A DNA stretch of 64,000 bases, taken from assembly GCF_001680005.1 (NCBI RefSeq), contig NC_033567.1:620001-684000 (forward strand). Direction: 5' to 3'. Of this stretch, positions 10,337 through 21,361 are shown in pieces; within the stretch, counting starts at the first letter, position 1; every line of letters begins with the position of its first letter. This stretch comes from Plasmodium coatneyi. Its lineage: Eukaryota; Apicomplexa; Aconoidasida; Haemosporida; Plasmodiidae. The translations under genes were made by a program, and so were the position numbers. Under the pieces are notes generated by a model. It did not search any database. It had not been told where the DNA came from and saw only the letters and a list, made by a program, of their open reading frames with translations.

Positions 10337-12544
10337 TCACACATCATCGGCCACGTTCCTGTGCTTCTTGACTATGTGGTAATAGTGCAGCGCGTCATGC
10401 TTCTGCAGATAATCCGTTACCTCCATTTCGGTTTTGGCAATTATCATCTTCCAGTTGAGGAAGTTCTTTTTCTTCACAGTGCCGCTCCAAATGAGGCTAC
10501 AAGTACAGCCCTGGTTTAGGTTAATATTTGCAGCATCATTAGGATAATCCGTCTGTGTATCAAAATTGGACTTCATTTTACCCTGATCTGCTTTATCCTT
10601 CAGGTTACTACTGTTATGGTCGTGATCTATGCCTCTTGTTCCACCTTCTTCATCTTCCTCATCCTCCTCATCTTCATCGTCGTCCCCTTCTTCATCCTCA
10701 TTGTATTCGTCTTCATTCCATTTAATTCGCCTAAAAATTAACCTCTTGTACCTTTCAATGGAAATGTGCTTCCCCTCGACAATAATAAAGTTGTAAAGAA
10801 CAGTCATAACACAGACACCCGTTAAATGTAGCTGTTGCGCATTTATGTCAATTTTAAATACGTGTTTTTTATTGGACAAATTGGATATATAAATAACGAG
10901 GACTTCATTTTCTTCATTTGGATCACATTTCCATTTTTTCATTTTCTTTTTACTTTTTTCTTCTGGCTTTAATTTTCTCTCTTGATTTTGTTTAAAATGT
11001 CGTAGTTCTCTTTCTTTCATTTGTTGTCTCACTTCTAATTCTATTCTTGAGGGTTGCGAAACTGCACTGTCTCCAAGGACCCTCATCAGATTTGATAGTT
11101 TCATCTTAGGTGGGGGTGGGGGCATTAATCCGATTCGAATTTTGTCTTGTTTTTCTCTTTCCTTTTCTTGTCTTTTTCTCTTTCTTAGCTTTTTTCTTTC
11201 TACCGGGGTTAAAAACATGTGTGGAGGGGTGATCTTCTCTTCTTTCTTATCTTCATTTAGCGGAATTGGGTGTTCCACGTATTTTGTGATTTTCTTTAAA
11301 TTTATTTTATACAGCTCGTCATTAATTATCATTTCGTTACTTTGTAGCAGGAGGATATTCGCGCTCCGCTTCTGTATCAGTTTGTTCACTTCGAGGTAGA
11401 TGCTACTAGTGTATTTGTCTAGGTCACTGTTATCATTTTTGTTTGTCTCGTCTGTCACACCTTCCTGTTCATCTACATGGGGATTTCCATTAGGTTCCTC
11501 CCCTTCATGATTTGTACCTCCCCCCAGTTGGAACTTCCCCCTCCAGCTAGCCATTTGCTCCGAAATGTACTCCTTCAAGTTTTCCTTATTTTCAACCTTC
11601 TTAAATAGAACCAAATCCCATTTTTCCATCACGTCATACTTTTCATCCTCCTTCCACTCCTTCCTCTTCCTAACGTCTTTGTTATTAATATCTATTAGGT
11701 TCGGATTAATGTTATCACTTAGATCACTGTTTAAAAAGTTTAAAGACATTTCTTGCAGAGAATGCACGTTCTTTTTATCCTGCATAAATTTTTTCAGATC
11801 AAAATTCATCTGCGCCTTTGAATTGTAGTTCCTCGAATTGGCTAGCTTCATATACGAACCTGGTGTAATAAAATTAAAGGCATTTTTCTTCTTCTTCTTC
11901 TGGACATTTTTTATTCTAGAATCAAACCACCTATTATCTTCATGTAGATATTCTTCACTATTTTTATTTGCTAATTCGTTTTTTTTTTTTAAAAGATTAT
12001 TTTCTTCCAATTTGTTAATATTCACTTTGAGTGTAGAAAACGTAATCGGTTTTATGTTGATCACATTTCCTTCATCATCTATTTCTCTTCCTTGTTCATC
12101 AAATTTTAAAGGCTTCGGTACAAAGTCTACTTTCCTTACGTTCTGTTTCATGTCCTCCTTAAACCTGCTAGCTCTTTTTGCTCTTTCGATTGCTAATTTG
12201 GCTGCCTCCGTCGCTTTTAATATGTTTAAATGCATAGCGGAAGATAGCGCAGGGAAGCTCTGCCCTGTGAGTGGGAACTGACTTGGTAGACTCGTGGCGG
12301 CGGTGTTCAAGTTCAACCCTACGGGGGGGTTCATTTTTAGTCCAGGGGTGGGGGTGGCCAATCTGGACGCTCCACTCATACTGAGGTTTCCTAAAATGTT
12401 ACCCGCTGCGTTTAACAGCCCATTCGTCTTAATCGGTTCAGCTGACTTATTCACTTGGACCGTTCCGCCCGTCTCGTTAATACTATCTGCTTTATTTTCC
12501 AAGTCCCCCCACCTGGATTTCCTTTTCTTCTGCAGTTCTTCCAT
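10337..12544 (-). CDS. PRP3: U4/U6 snRNP splicing factor PRP3
   Basis: Nuclear pre-mRNA splicing factor that sits on the U4/U6 duplex in the tri-snRNP. It is a single exon of 735 aa. The N-terminus KKRKSRWGD resembles the start of other PRP3 proteins. The diagnostic part is the PRP3 domain: TPVERKKLRKRKRQEKEREK near residue 446, then IRIGLMPPPPPKMKLSNLMR and the QMKERELRHFKQNQERKL stretch. This is followed by the C-terminal DUF1115 fold (about 551-690) with NLSNKKHVFKIDINAQQLHL and the FRRIKWNE motif. A Glu/Asp-rich insert (about 625-645) interrupts the C-terminal domain, as is common in Plasmodium. The start context CACAAAATGG is favourable, and a stop follows directly after the conserved tail. 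Confidence 0.95.
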   Translation of the reverse strand: MEELQKKRKSRWGDLENKADSINETGGTVQVNKSAEPIKTNGLLNAAGNILGNLSMSGASRLATPTPGLKMNPPVGLNLNTAATSLPSQFPLTGQSFPALSSAMHLNILKATEAAKLAIERAKRASRFKEDMKQNVRKVDFVPKPLKFDEQGREIDDEGNVINIKPITFSTLKVNINKLEENNLLKKKNELANKNSEEYLHEDNRWFDSRIKNVQKKKKKNAFNFITPGSYMKLANSRNYNSKAQMNFDLKKFMQDKKNVHSLQEMSLNFLNSDLSDNINPNLIDINNKDVRKRKEWKEDEKYDVMEKWDLVLFKKVENKENLKEYISEQMASWRGKFQLGGGTNHEGEEPNGNPHVDEQEGVTDETNKNDNSDLDKYTSSIYLEVNKLIQKRSANILLLQSNEMIINDELYKINLKKITKYVEHPIPLNEDKKEEKITPPHMFLTPVERKKLRKRKRQEKEREKQDKIRIGLMPPPPPKMKLSNLMRVLGDSAVSQPSRIELEVRQQMKERELRHFKQNQERKLKPEEKSKKKMKKWKCDPNEENEVLVIYISNLSNKKHVFKIDINAQQLHLTGVCVMTVLYNFIIVEGKHISIERYKRLIFRRIKWNEDEYNEDEEGDDDEDEEDEEDEEGGTRGIDHDHNSSNLKDKADQGKMKSNFDTQTDYPNDAANINLNQGCTCSLIWSGTVKKKNFLNWKMIIAKTEMEVTDYLQKHDALHYYHIVKKHRNVADDV

Positions 12545-15383
12545 TTTGTGCAGCTTAAGTTGTAAAAAAAAAGAAAAAAAGAAAAAAACAATTTTTTAAA
12601 CAGATTCAAAAAAGGCACATCATCTTCATTGTCATTTTACGCCTTGCACCTCTGTTACGATACATTGTATATGTGGCGGGGAAAAGTGATCGAATGAATG
12701 AGGTTTCCCTTTTTAGTCTGAAATTCTTCTTTTTTTATTCCATTTAATTCATACTTCGACAGTTTTTTGCATTGTTGCGCCTATCATGTTTATTTTTACA
12801 TTCTGCGGTGAAGAGCAAAAAAACTGCAGTCCACTTTTTTTAACTCATTTTTACGCATTTCTCAAACGTGCGCGTGTTTTTCTGTATGTCGAAAATGTTT
12901 CATATGCGTACACTACTTTTATATTCGTGCGAAATTTTTATCTGGTAACACGGACAAATTAGATATAATGAGAAAAAAATAAAACAAACATTTTTACATT
13001 CACGAGGAGGGTAAACATAGCATGTCAAAAGATCGATGATGCGCTGAAAGGGTTGTATTTTTATCACCCCAGTTTTACCACTGCTGTGGTGAAAGAATAT
13101 TGGGAGGTGTTATTATTTTTTTTTTTTTTCTTGCCTTCATAAAAAAAGTGAATATATAATAAATCCGCTACACTATTAAATGTACGTGCTGCTATAAAAA
13201 ATTATCACCTGACTGTATATGTAAAAATTTTTCCTTTTTTTCCGGCGTATATATATATTTTTCTCTTTTTTTACTAATTGCCAAATTTAATTTTGTTTAT
13301 TTTTTCTATATGCAGATTATTTGTTAGAATTGCAAAAGATTCATGTCCATATGGGCTCCTCCCTTCCAGGGGATGCAAAAAGTACGTTTTTAAATTGTCC
13401 TTAAGTAAAAAAAGTACTTAATTGCAAAATTAAGAAAAAGGCGTCCGAAAATGAAAAAATGCCAAATGAGAAAACGTCCAAATGAAGAAAGATAAAACAT
13501 CGAAGCAGAGAAATTTGGAAGTTTTCCACAAAACTCGATTGCCACGTACCCTATTGTTAATGCGCCTTTCGAGCCGCGCGAAAATTAAGAACACTTGGTC
13601 CTACTGGACATTTGTATGAAAAATCAATGATGACATATCGAAGTGAATTCTTTTGAAAAACATGTTACGCTGATTTTTCCTTTTTCGCGCTCTCTGCGCC
13701 TTTTGCCTTTTTACCCTTTTTACCATTTTGCGTTTACCGTTTCCTCGCTGTGTTGTACACTTTCCGCCTTTTACACGTTTTGCTATTTCGCTGGGCATTC
13801 ATTTTAATTCACTTGATTCATTTGGCACATTCGATTCGCTTTTTTGTCAGTGTGGTGACCCTACTGCGCTACCCAGCGACGCGCATCTGATATTTTGTGC
13901 CCATTTTGTTGCTTACATTTAGAGGATGCTGCTTATCGCCTCATTTTGACACTCACTTGATGCGCTATTCACTCCTTTCTGTTGACTCCTTTTTGGTCAC
14001 TGTTTTTTGTCACGCATTTTGGCTCCAATGTACCGCATTTATCATGAACATACATGTAAATATATATATGTATAAATGTATATGCTTTTTTTTTTTTTTT
14101 TGCATTTATTTCTTGATTACTCCACCTTCTTTTTGTGTGTGTTTAATTTTTTTTTAAATGTGACCGCAGATGGGCAGTTTTGTTTTCCTAGGCTTCCGAA
14201 TTCCGATGACCCATAATTATGTTCTTGCATTTTACGCACACTGCCTAAAAGGTTAGTAATTCTGTGAAACCGACCAACTGCTTACCGTTTTGCCAAATTG
14301 CCCAACTGATGACATTTTTGCAAAAGTACTTTAATTGGTCACCCCCGCTCGAAAGGACCATAACGTATTACACCTTTGTGAAATCCTTTTTGACACACAC
14401 AGTCTTTTCTTCGTTGCACACTCATTTGCTAACCCCATTTTTGTGCCTTCTCTCTTTCCATCCCCGTGTTATATTTCACTTCATTATATGTGCACAGATA
14501 CAAATGCGTAAATGACGAATGGGTAAGTAGTGAATAGCGAAATGCGTATTTGCGTTCTCACCATTCGAATTTTTTTTTTTAACCTTTAAAAGTACGCATA
14601 TGCACATACACGTGTACACATAACATTAATGCATATCACGTGTAAACATTCGAGCAGTCTTTTAAGGTATATATTATAGTTGTATGTACTACAATAATTT
14701 GGGAAAAAAAAAAAAAAAAAAAAAACTGTGGAGCAGAATATCACTGTTAGTACTTTAAAAAATTGTTCTGTCTGTTTCAGTCTTTTCCCATTTTTATGCA
14801 AATGAAAGTTTTTTTACATAATAAATTGTCTACTTTTGCATAATCTGTCGTTCTTTTTTTTTTTTTTAGAGGGGCTCTATAATATTGTCCCGAATGGTAT
14901 GCTTGTCCTTGTTTATACACATTGCGCTTGTTTTTGTGCACACATTTTGTAATTTTTTTAGCCTCCTTTTGACCTTCCTTTGACCGTCTCCTTGTCCAAT
15001 TCTGTTTCCCCCAGTGTACAGAGCGGGCATCCTCGAGAAGGTTTCACTATATTGGTAAAAGCTATATATCATTTTTGTTACCAGAAGGAATGCATTGTCT
15101 GCACGAGTGTAAATTATTTTTAATAATTCATTTTGTCAATTTTTTTAACCCGAACGGGCGAGCTTCACGATTGTCTTACCAGCCCGTTACCATCTTGTTA
15201 TCTTGTGATTTTGTAACTCCTGCTAGGGATCTGCATTTATTCAATCCCAGCAGTTGAGCGGGCGAAACTTCCATTTGCCCCCCTTTCACGTGGCGACCCT
15301 CATTTGGCAGATAGGATAAAATTTGCACCCCCCCCTTTGGACTTGCTACATGTCATTGTACTCCCACCCCCAAAACGGCCAAA
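12545..15383. other. Divergent intergenic region, PRP3 / HORMA gene
   Basis: A 2.8-kb spacer between two outward-facing genes. Homopolymer runs occur at about 13110-13128, 14083-14101, 14703-14724 and 14855-14868, with long T-rich blocks. Only short frames without domain content are open. It should contain both promoters. An out-of-frame ATG at 15350 starts a short frame that overlaps the HORMA start (separate entry). Confidence 0.55.
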
Positions 15384-15514
15384 ATGATTTCGCGCATGTC
15401 GGTGAGAACACACACCCAGTCGGAAGCGCTAACGAAGCAGGACTCAGTGAACATGCTAAAGAATATAATAAAACTGGGGATCAGTTTAGTCACTTATTTG
15501 AGAAATTTATTTGA
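15350..15514 (+). promoter_or_regulatory. Overlapping upstream ORF over the HORMA-gene start
   Basis: ATG at 15350 opens a 54-codon frame that runs past the main start at 15384 in another frame and stops at 15514. If it lies in the mature leader, scanning ribosomes would be diverted from the main start unless they bypass it, which is the layout of a repressive uORF. The transcript start is not visible, so its inclusion in the mRNA is inferred. Confidence 0.3.
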
Positions 15515-18500
15515 AGAAAGTGCGTATGAGGAAGTACACATACAAGAATTAAAATTAAAGAGACTTCTACCCATCAATAGAGAAGCACATATGATAATTA
15601 ATTGGCTTGAAAAAGGAGTATTCGAGGCTATAGAGAAGGAATACTTACGGATCCTTATTTTAGACATAAATGACATATACGATAACTCCATCGAATGTTA
15701 TAAGTTCAGTTTTTCGTACAATTCTGCTAGGGGTAGCAAAATTGGGATCACATTGGAGACGTCCCAAAATAAGCCCAACGATGCATGCACAGATAGCCAA
15801 TTGGAAGAAAAAAAAAAAAATTTGAACCTCAACAGGTTGAAAGATATAAAGGACAGATTACTAAATAGGAACAAGACAAAAAATGAAAACGCATTATGCT
15901 TTAAAAAAGACGCAAAGCAGAAGACCTATGAATTGTTAAGATCGTTAGTATTACTCACACAGACGTTAAATCCTTTACCTGAGCGAACTTACCTCTCGAT
16001 GAAGCTTCTTTACTATGATGAAGTCGTTCCGTACAATTACCAGCCCCCCTACTTTAGAAACCCAGACAACAAGGATCTACTAAAATTTGTTAATCTGCCG
16101 AATGAGGACTATATTGGAAAGGTTGAAACGGGTCATCACTACCTTTCCATTGTTGTTAATTCTACAAGCGCCAGTAATGAAGAACAGATAGATTCCTACA
16201 ACGGCAACGAGATGCATAATCAGACCATGTGCAATACGAACAGCCATCCGTACGGTAAAATGACAGACGGCAATTACTACCAATATGATGGAGAAGGGGC
16301 ACATCCAAGGAGAGCTAAAAATGAGGACAATTTTGACGACAGTTTTCATGCTAATTATCACTATGACCAGGATGTTGATCTTAGTAAGTACACAGATGGT
16401 CTCAATGAAGACCGATACAAACAAGCAAAGTACGAAGAAGATAGACGAGCCTTCCTGAAGAAGCGACTACTGAAAAGCAGAAACAGAGGGAAGAATGGGA
16501 AGCACTACACCGGCATCGATGGGGATAATATTGCAGACGATGACACAAGTGATCATGACAATGATGATGACAATGATGAGGAATACGTAGAGGGGCATAA
16601 TGCCATGATCCGACGTGGTGGTAATAATCGGCATGGGGGTAATTTTAACCGACTGGAGACGCGCTATGCGGAAGAACGAGACTCGGACTATGGTTACTAT
16701 GATGAATATGAGGAGGAAGACACAGAGGAAGAAGACGACACGGAAGATGACGAAACGGACGACGATGAATATGACTATGATGATGATAGTGATAGTGATT
16801 ATGATGACGATGATGACGACGATTCCGATGTTGTATACGAGTACGACGAGGAATATTCCAGTCTGAGTGATGAACGGTCACGCAAACGAAGAAGAAGAAG
16901 GAGTTGCAGAAAAAGGGGAACAAAAAGGAAAAGATCCTTATCACTATCTTCATCGGATAGCAGACTGAATGAAGATATATCAGCGTCGCTAGTCAGAGTT
17001 ATTAAATGCACTAATGACGAGGACTATAGTAGTAACTCGGATAGTAACGAACGGTATATCAAGATAGGCCAAATTCTCTCCCAGACGAGCAAAGATCCAG
17101 ATAATCAGGATTGTGTGAATGTAGAGAAGAGACAAATAGAAGACGATAGGAAGAAGAAAAATAAATACTCCCTTAATAATAAAAGCGAACTTGGAAATTG
17201 CTACTATAGTAGTAACCCCTACAGGAGGAACGTCGACAAAATGGCTACCCGGCTGTATGATAATTCCTATGCCAGTAATGCCCCATATAGAAACATAAAT
17301 GGAAAAACTCCCAACGAAATGTACAAGCCGTACGGAATTCAAAATAATTCCAAGGGTAATAACAGCCGTTTGTTCTCTTCCTACGCGATGGACGATGCGA
17401 ATGCATACCTTGACAAAGCTAAAGACAGGAACCACTACGAAAATAGGAAAAACTACACCAAAACGTATAAGAATAACTCCCTCACGAAAATGAAAAAGAA
17501 AAAAAAAAAAAAAGAAAAATTAACCTACAAAAATTTAAAAAACAAAAAACCTATGCGCACATCATTGATGGTTAAATATAAAAAGAAGATTCTTCACAGA
17601 ATAAGAACATACATCGTTAGATATAAAATTCTGAGCAAAATAAAAATCAGGCAGAAGTTCCCCAGTGTGTCCAACTACGATATTGACAAAGTTTTGCATA
17701 AGCTGGTTAGCGAAAATATCATTCGCAGGAGCGGATACAAGTTTTATAAGTTCGTTGAAGATAAGAAGGATAAGAAGAAGGAGGTCTTGGAGAAGAAGCG
17801 CGACCGGGAGGCAGTTCCCGCGCAGGCGGAGCAGATGCAACAAGTCGAACAAATCGAAAAAATCGAACAGATGGAACAGACGGACCAAAAGGTCAAAGAG
17901 GAAATTCGCAAAGAGGACGACTCAGTTGTAGATCCGGTTGTTGACCCGGTTGTAAAACCGACTGTAGACCCCATTGTTGAGCCTACTGTAGAACCTACTG
18001 TAGAACCTACTGTAGAACCAACTGCAGAACCAACTGTAGACCCGGTTGATCAACCATCCAATGACCCACCTCACGACCTCCCCTCCGAGCAGCAGCCAAA
18101 CGCAGATGCGAATTTGATCGACGCGTCCAAAGAGGATAGCGTGAAAAATTCAGAGACCGAAAAGAGTTATGAAAATAGCCTGCTGAACAACATTTCCGAC
18201 CCACCCGAAAGTCAAGAACCCAAGATCGAGCAGATAGAAAAAGTGGATGAAAACAACATGAACCAAATTAACAACGACATCGAAAAGTTGTACAACGATG
18301 TGTACAACTTGTGCATTAAGACGAAATATGTGAATAAAGAAATTGTTACAAGGGGACTTAACATTTATCCTTTGCTCGCCAAGCCGTTAATAGATAGACT
18401 CTTACGAGAGGGAGTTTTAAAAAAAAAAATGGTGAAAAATAAGGGGTACGAAAGTAACATCTTTGTCCCTATTGAAAGTTCCTATATTGCTAATAACAGG

Positions 18501-18584
18501 GTGGACGAAGCGAGCGTCAAATCCGATGCCCCTGCAGAGAATTGCGCCCCTGTGAAGAATAACGCGGAAGAGGAGAAAAATTGA
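15384..18584 (+). CDS. HORMA-domain meiotic protein, HOP1-like
   Basis: Probable chromosome-axis protein of the HOP1/ASY1/HORMAD family, expected to act in the nucleus during meiosis. It is a single exon of 1066 aa; the start AAAATG is close to the domain. Residues ~25-240 form the HORMA domain: NMLKNIIKLGISLVTYLRNL, then LKLKRLLPINREAH, WLEKGVFEAIEKEYLRILIL and YKFSFSY, the order seen in Hop1. A long acidic Asp/Glu/Tyr region (~430-500) and a basic KRKRSL segment follow. Residues ~727-792 look like a winged helix (KIRQKFPSVSNYDIDKVLHK then ENIIRRSGYKFYKF), and ~965-1035 like a second (YVNKEIVTRGLNIYPLLAKP then DRLLREGVLKKK). Between them is a Val-Glu-Pro-Thr repeat at ~849-890. The HORMA assignment is strong; the winged-helix calls rest on pattern only. 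Confidence 0.88.
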   Translation: MISRMSVRTHTQSEALTKQDSVNMLKNIIKLGISLVTYLRNLFEESAYEEVHIQELKLKRLLPINREAHMIINWLEKGVFEAIEKEYLRILILDINDIYDNSIECYKFSFSYNSARGSKIGITLETSQNKPNDACTDSQLEEKKKNLNLNRLKDIKDRLLNRNKTKNENALCFKKDAKQKTYELLRSLVLLTQTLNPLPERTYLSMKLLYYDEVVPYNYQPPYFRNPDNKDLLKFVNLPNEDYIGKVETGHHYLSIVVNSTSASNEEQIDSYNGNEMHNQTMCNTNSHPYGKMTDGNYYQYDGEGAHPRRAKNEDNFDDSFHANYHYDQDVDLSKYTDGLNEDRYKQAKYEEDRRAFLKKRLLKSRNRGKNGKHYTGIDGDNIADDDTSDHDNDDDNDEEYVEGHNAMIRRGGNNRHGGNFNRLETRYAEERDSDYGYYDEYEEEDTEEEDDTEDDETDDDEYDYDDDSDSDYDDDDDDDSDVVYEYDEEYSSLSDERSRKRRRRRSCRKRGTKRKRSLSLSSSDSRLNEDISASLVRVIKCTNDEDYSSNSDSNERYIKIGQILSQTSKDPDNQDCVNVEKRQIEDDRKKKNKYSLNNKSELGNCYYSSNPYRRNVDKMATRLYDNSYASNAPYRNINGKTPNEMYKPYGIQNNSKGNNSRLFSSYAMDDANAYLDKAKDRNHYENRKNYTKTYKNNSLTKMKKKKKKKEKLTYKNLKNKKPMRTSLMVKYKKKILHRIRTYIVRYKILSKIKIRQKFPSVSNYDIDKVLHKLVSENIIRRSGYKFYKFVEDKKDKKKEVLEKKRDREAVPAQAEQMQQVEQIEKIEQMEQTDQKVKEEIRKEDDSVVDPVVDPVVKPTVDPIVEPTVEPTVEPTVEPTAEPTVDPVDQPSNDPPHDLPSEQQPNADANLIDASKEDSVKNSETEKSYENSLLNNISDPPESQEPKIEQIEKVDENNMNQINNDIEKLYNDVYNLCIKTKYVNKEIVTRGLNIYPLLAKPLIDRLLREGVLKKKMVKNKGYESNIFVPIESSYIANNRVDEASVKSDAPAENCAPVKNNAEEEKN
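17930..18050 (+). repeat. In-frame VEPT/VDP repeat inside the HORMA gene
   Basis: Degenerate 12-bp units (consensus gtagaacctact, with gac/gag and ccg/cca variants) encode runs of V-D-P and V-E-P-T. The array sits in the linker between the two predicted winged-helix segments. Codon-level similarity of the central copies suggests slippage, so length polymorphism is likely. Confidence 0.8.
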
Positions 18585-19228
18585 TGCTACGGTGATCATA
18601 TGGAACGCCACGCCAAATGGAGCGAAAAAAAAAAAAAAAATTCGCCCGTTCCGCTTCCCCATCCGACAAGGTATATAATTTTTTTTTTTTCATGTTAATT
18701 TTTTTTCTGTTATGCAAATAAACTTTGTTTACGCGTTTAATAAAAATGAGGGAAATGCAATAAATGGGCTTCGAACTCATCGCTCAAATGGAACCCCCAT
18801 CGTTGGAGCCAATTTTTGTGTGCATTTTGGCACACACACGGCTCTCCAAAGTGGCAGCTTTTATAAGGAAAAGCAACTCTGCGCACCGTAAAATGGCAAA
18901 ATAAAACAACGCACCAAAGCGTTCTATAAACGGACGTTGTCCAAAATAACACATTTACAGAGAAAAAATTAAAAGGGCAAATTTTTTCATTTTGGAAAAA
19001 ATAAAAGAAATCGAATGGCATGTTACGCGGCTAGTCAGGCATTCAGGAGTGCCCACCAAATGATTCTACTTCGCAACGAGGCGTTAAAAGACATACACAC
19101 AAAAAAAAAGAAACCCAAGCGGGCACGTACATAGTGATGCATGCACACGCATACGCACATACATTTATATAGAGATATATACGTGTGGGTGTACATTTAT
19201 GCGCGATGGGAAGGTTTGCAGATTGGTC
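18585..19228. other. Convergent 3' spacer, HORMA gene / GAR1
   Basis: A 644-bp tail-to-tail spacer with A and T runs near 18625-18640 and 18680-18690. It holds both 3' UTRs; no gene seen. Confidence 0.6.
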
Positions 19229-19822
19229 CTAAAAGCGACCCCTCTGATTCCCAAACTTACGACCGCTGTTAGGTCTGTTCTTAAAATTATTTTTATCATT
19301 TCTAAAATTCCCACTGTTCCTTTTAAACTGATTATTGTCCTTCCTGCCACCTCTGTCATTTTTATGATTACCCCGGAAAGTAAAATTGTTCGGTTTCTTC
19401 ACATTAGGGGTCATATTATTTTGCTTCTTCTCCCTATTCGATCTTTTCTTTTTCTTTGGTTGATGAGTAACTTTCTTTTCTTGTGGTAAAAATCTGCTCA
19501 ATGGGAGCGTCTGTGATTGGTCAATAAAAAATTTCGTATCGGTCGAAAAAGACTTTGCATGTATCCCTTCTTTTAATTTAACAGAAAAATAAAATTCGTT
19601 AATGGGTCCAAGAATTTCATCGACTTTTCCTATTTCTTGTTTATTTTCCAGAAATATCCTACCGTTAAAATAGGGAACTAAATTTTCCAACTTATTTTTT
19701 ATCACTAAGTCATTTTCGCAGTGTTTGTAGAATGTGCCTCCCAAAATTATTTTGTCAAATTTCATTTCGCTTTCTTGGCCTCGGTTGAAGCTTCCTTTTT
19801 TGTTCTTTTTGAAGAAGCCCAT
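19229..19822 (-). CDS. GAR1: H/ACA snoRNP subunit GAR1
   Basis: Protein of the box H/ACA complex, which guides pseudouridylation of rRNA and snRNA in the nucleolus and Cajal-like bodies. It is a single exon of 197 aa, close to the family length. The core (about 20-110) contains KIILGGTFYKHCENDLVIKN, then VPYFNGRIFLENKQEIGKVD and EILGPINEFYFSVKLKEG, which is the GAR1 beta-barrel order (substrate-turnover surface and IGKVDE/GP motif). The tail (about 115-197) is Lys/Asn/Arg-rich with RGG/RGR-like spots (DRGGRKDN, QRGRF) in place of classical dense RGG repeats. A Gly/Arg stretch at the N-terminus is reduced to KKNKKGSFNRGQ. It lies divergently next to the FtsJ methyltransferase gene. Confidence 0.95.
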   Translation of the reverse strand: MGFFKKNKKGSFNRGQESEMKFDKIILGGTFYKHCENDLVIKNKLENLVPYFNGRIFLENKQEIGKVDEILGPINEFYFSVKLKEGIHAKSFSTDTKFFIDQSQTLPLSRFLPQEKKVTHQPKKKKRSNREKKQNNMTPNVKKPNNFTFRGNHKNDRGGRKDNNQFKRNSGNFRNDKNNFKNRPNSGRKFGNQRGRF

Positions 19823-21361
19823 TTTGCTTGAACGGAGGGGGCTGCGTAGAACGGTAGAAATGGGGCGCTGAAGGACCAGGAGGTACCCTCCTTCTCAGAT
19901 GTATACACACTTGCGTAGGTGTATATGGCCCTCCGCAGTTTTAGCAACTTGCCGTTGTGCCGTTCCCCCTTTTGTTTGCTTCCTCCGTAATTTTTTTCTT
20001 GACCTTTTTGGCTTCTGCCCTGGCAAATCGCTTACAAATTTGGGGTGGTGGGGAATACTCCCTTTCTATGGCGCGTCCTCTTGAAAGTAAGTTCGACCCA
20101 CTTTTATGCTTACATGCGAGGGCTCCTGTCGATGCGATACAGTTATATCTGCAACCACTACGGGGGGTAAATCGGTCAAATAAACATACAACCACAAAAA
20201 TGGGCTAACAGAAAACAAGGGCTTTTTCGCCCTGCGTAACCTTGGCAAAATTAAAGGGAAGTAAAAAAAATAAAATAATGACATGTAACTGTTTCCCTAG
20301 GTATCTGTCTCCAAATGCTCTCTTTGCTGATTCTTCCCGGGGGATGATTTACTTTTCTCGTGAAAAAAAAGAATGAAAAATAAAAAACTTGAACTAAAGT
20401 TGTTAATGGTTACATTTCCGTGCCTCCCCAAATGGCGATTGGTTCATCAAGGCTTTTTTGGCCTCAAAACTTTCATAATATAAATGCATTTATATGTACA
20501 TATCTGTACGCACGTCGTTATCTATATATATATTTTTTCTTACGTTGCCTTCCAAAAATTGCGCCGCTTTTTTCCTACTGCAATTTGGAAAAAAATCAGC
20601 GAAATGAACGCCTCCCCGCCCTTTTCTTGCATGCCAGAAAAATAAGCCTTTTTTGAAAACACCGCGATGATACAGCGGGCAATATTTTTTCGCGCCCATA
20701 ATGCAGCCTTCGTCAAAAGTACGTCGGTCGGAATACGCAGGAGGGGGTGCTATATTGCCCAAACGTATTATAAGTACATAATATAAACGTGCATAATGGA
20801 CTCATTAGTTTTTTTTCGTATAATTTTGCAAAATTGAAGAAAGCTTTTTGTGCTGTGTTCGTTTTCCCTTTGAAAAAAAAAAAAAAAGTGCATGTGTTAT
20901 ATGTATAGATATTTATATACCCGTGTTGTGCCATTTTACCTGCAGCCTTTTCATTTATGTAAAAAATTGTGCAGCACCCCCCAGAGATAAGTGCCTGAGG
21001 AGATAAACACAGAAATAGAGACACACAACAACGTGGTTATCCCTCGTTCATGTAGAAGGTGCACAAATTGGTGAACACACAACAACGCAGGGGAGTTACG
21101 CTCATGTAAGAATAGCCAGGAGTGGAGGACCAAAAGTAGGACCTGCTCTGACAAGGCCTAATACGACTTGCCGTGGGGGGAAGGCATAACCAGCGAGACA
21201 GAGAAGGGAGACCCACCCATTTGCAAAAATTGAAAGCAAGAGAAAACATGCCACACAGGCGGGGCAGGAGCGCAGCAAACTGCGTGCAGTGAAGTAACTC
21301 CCGTGAGATAACACCAAGGAAGACCATCCCCGACGCAGCAGCCTCCTCTTATGTGCAGAAA
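19823..21361. promoter_or_regulatory. Shared divergent upstream region, GAR1 / FtsJ methyltransferase
   Basis: A 1.5-kb spacer between the starts of two outward-facing RNA-modification genes. It should carry both promoters. It has an A run at about 20873-20887 and a pyrimidine-rich block at 19930-20010, but no gene-like frame. Co-regulation is an inference from layout only. Confidence 0.45.

Noticed and set aside
13601..13798. 65-codon minus-strand frame rich in Lys/Arg
   Set aside because: Basic composition arises from a TTTTACC/TTTTCGC pyrimidine tract; no start context or conserved motif.
18762..18785. tRNA T-loop-like TTCGAA on the minus strand
   Set aside because: The T-stem has a mismatch, and no matching acceptor, D or anticodon arms could be laid out around it.
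19138..19145. TGCATGCA palindrome (also at 3623-3630)
   Set aside because: Resembles an ApiAP2 target motif, but single copies are expected by chance and the positions (3' of GAR1, mid gene-free stretch) do not support a promoter role.
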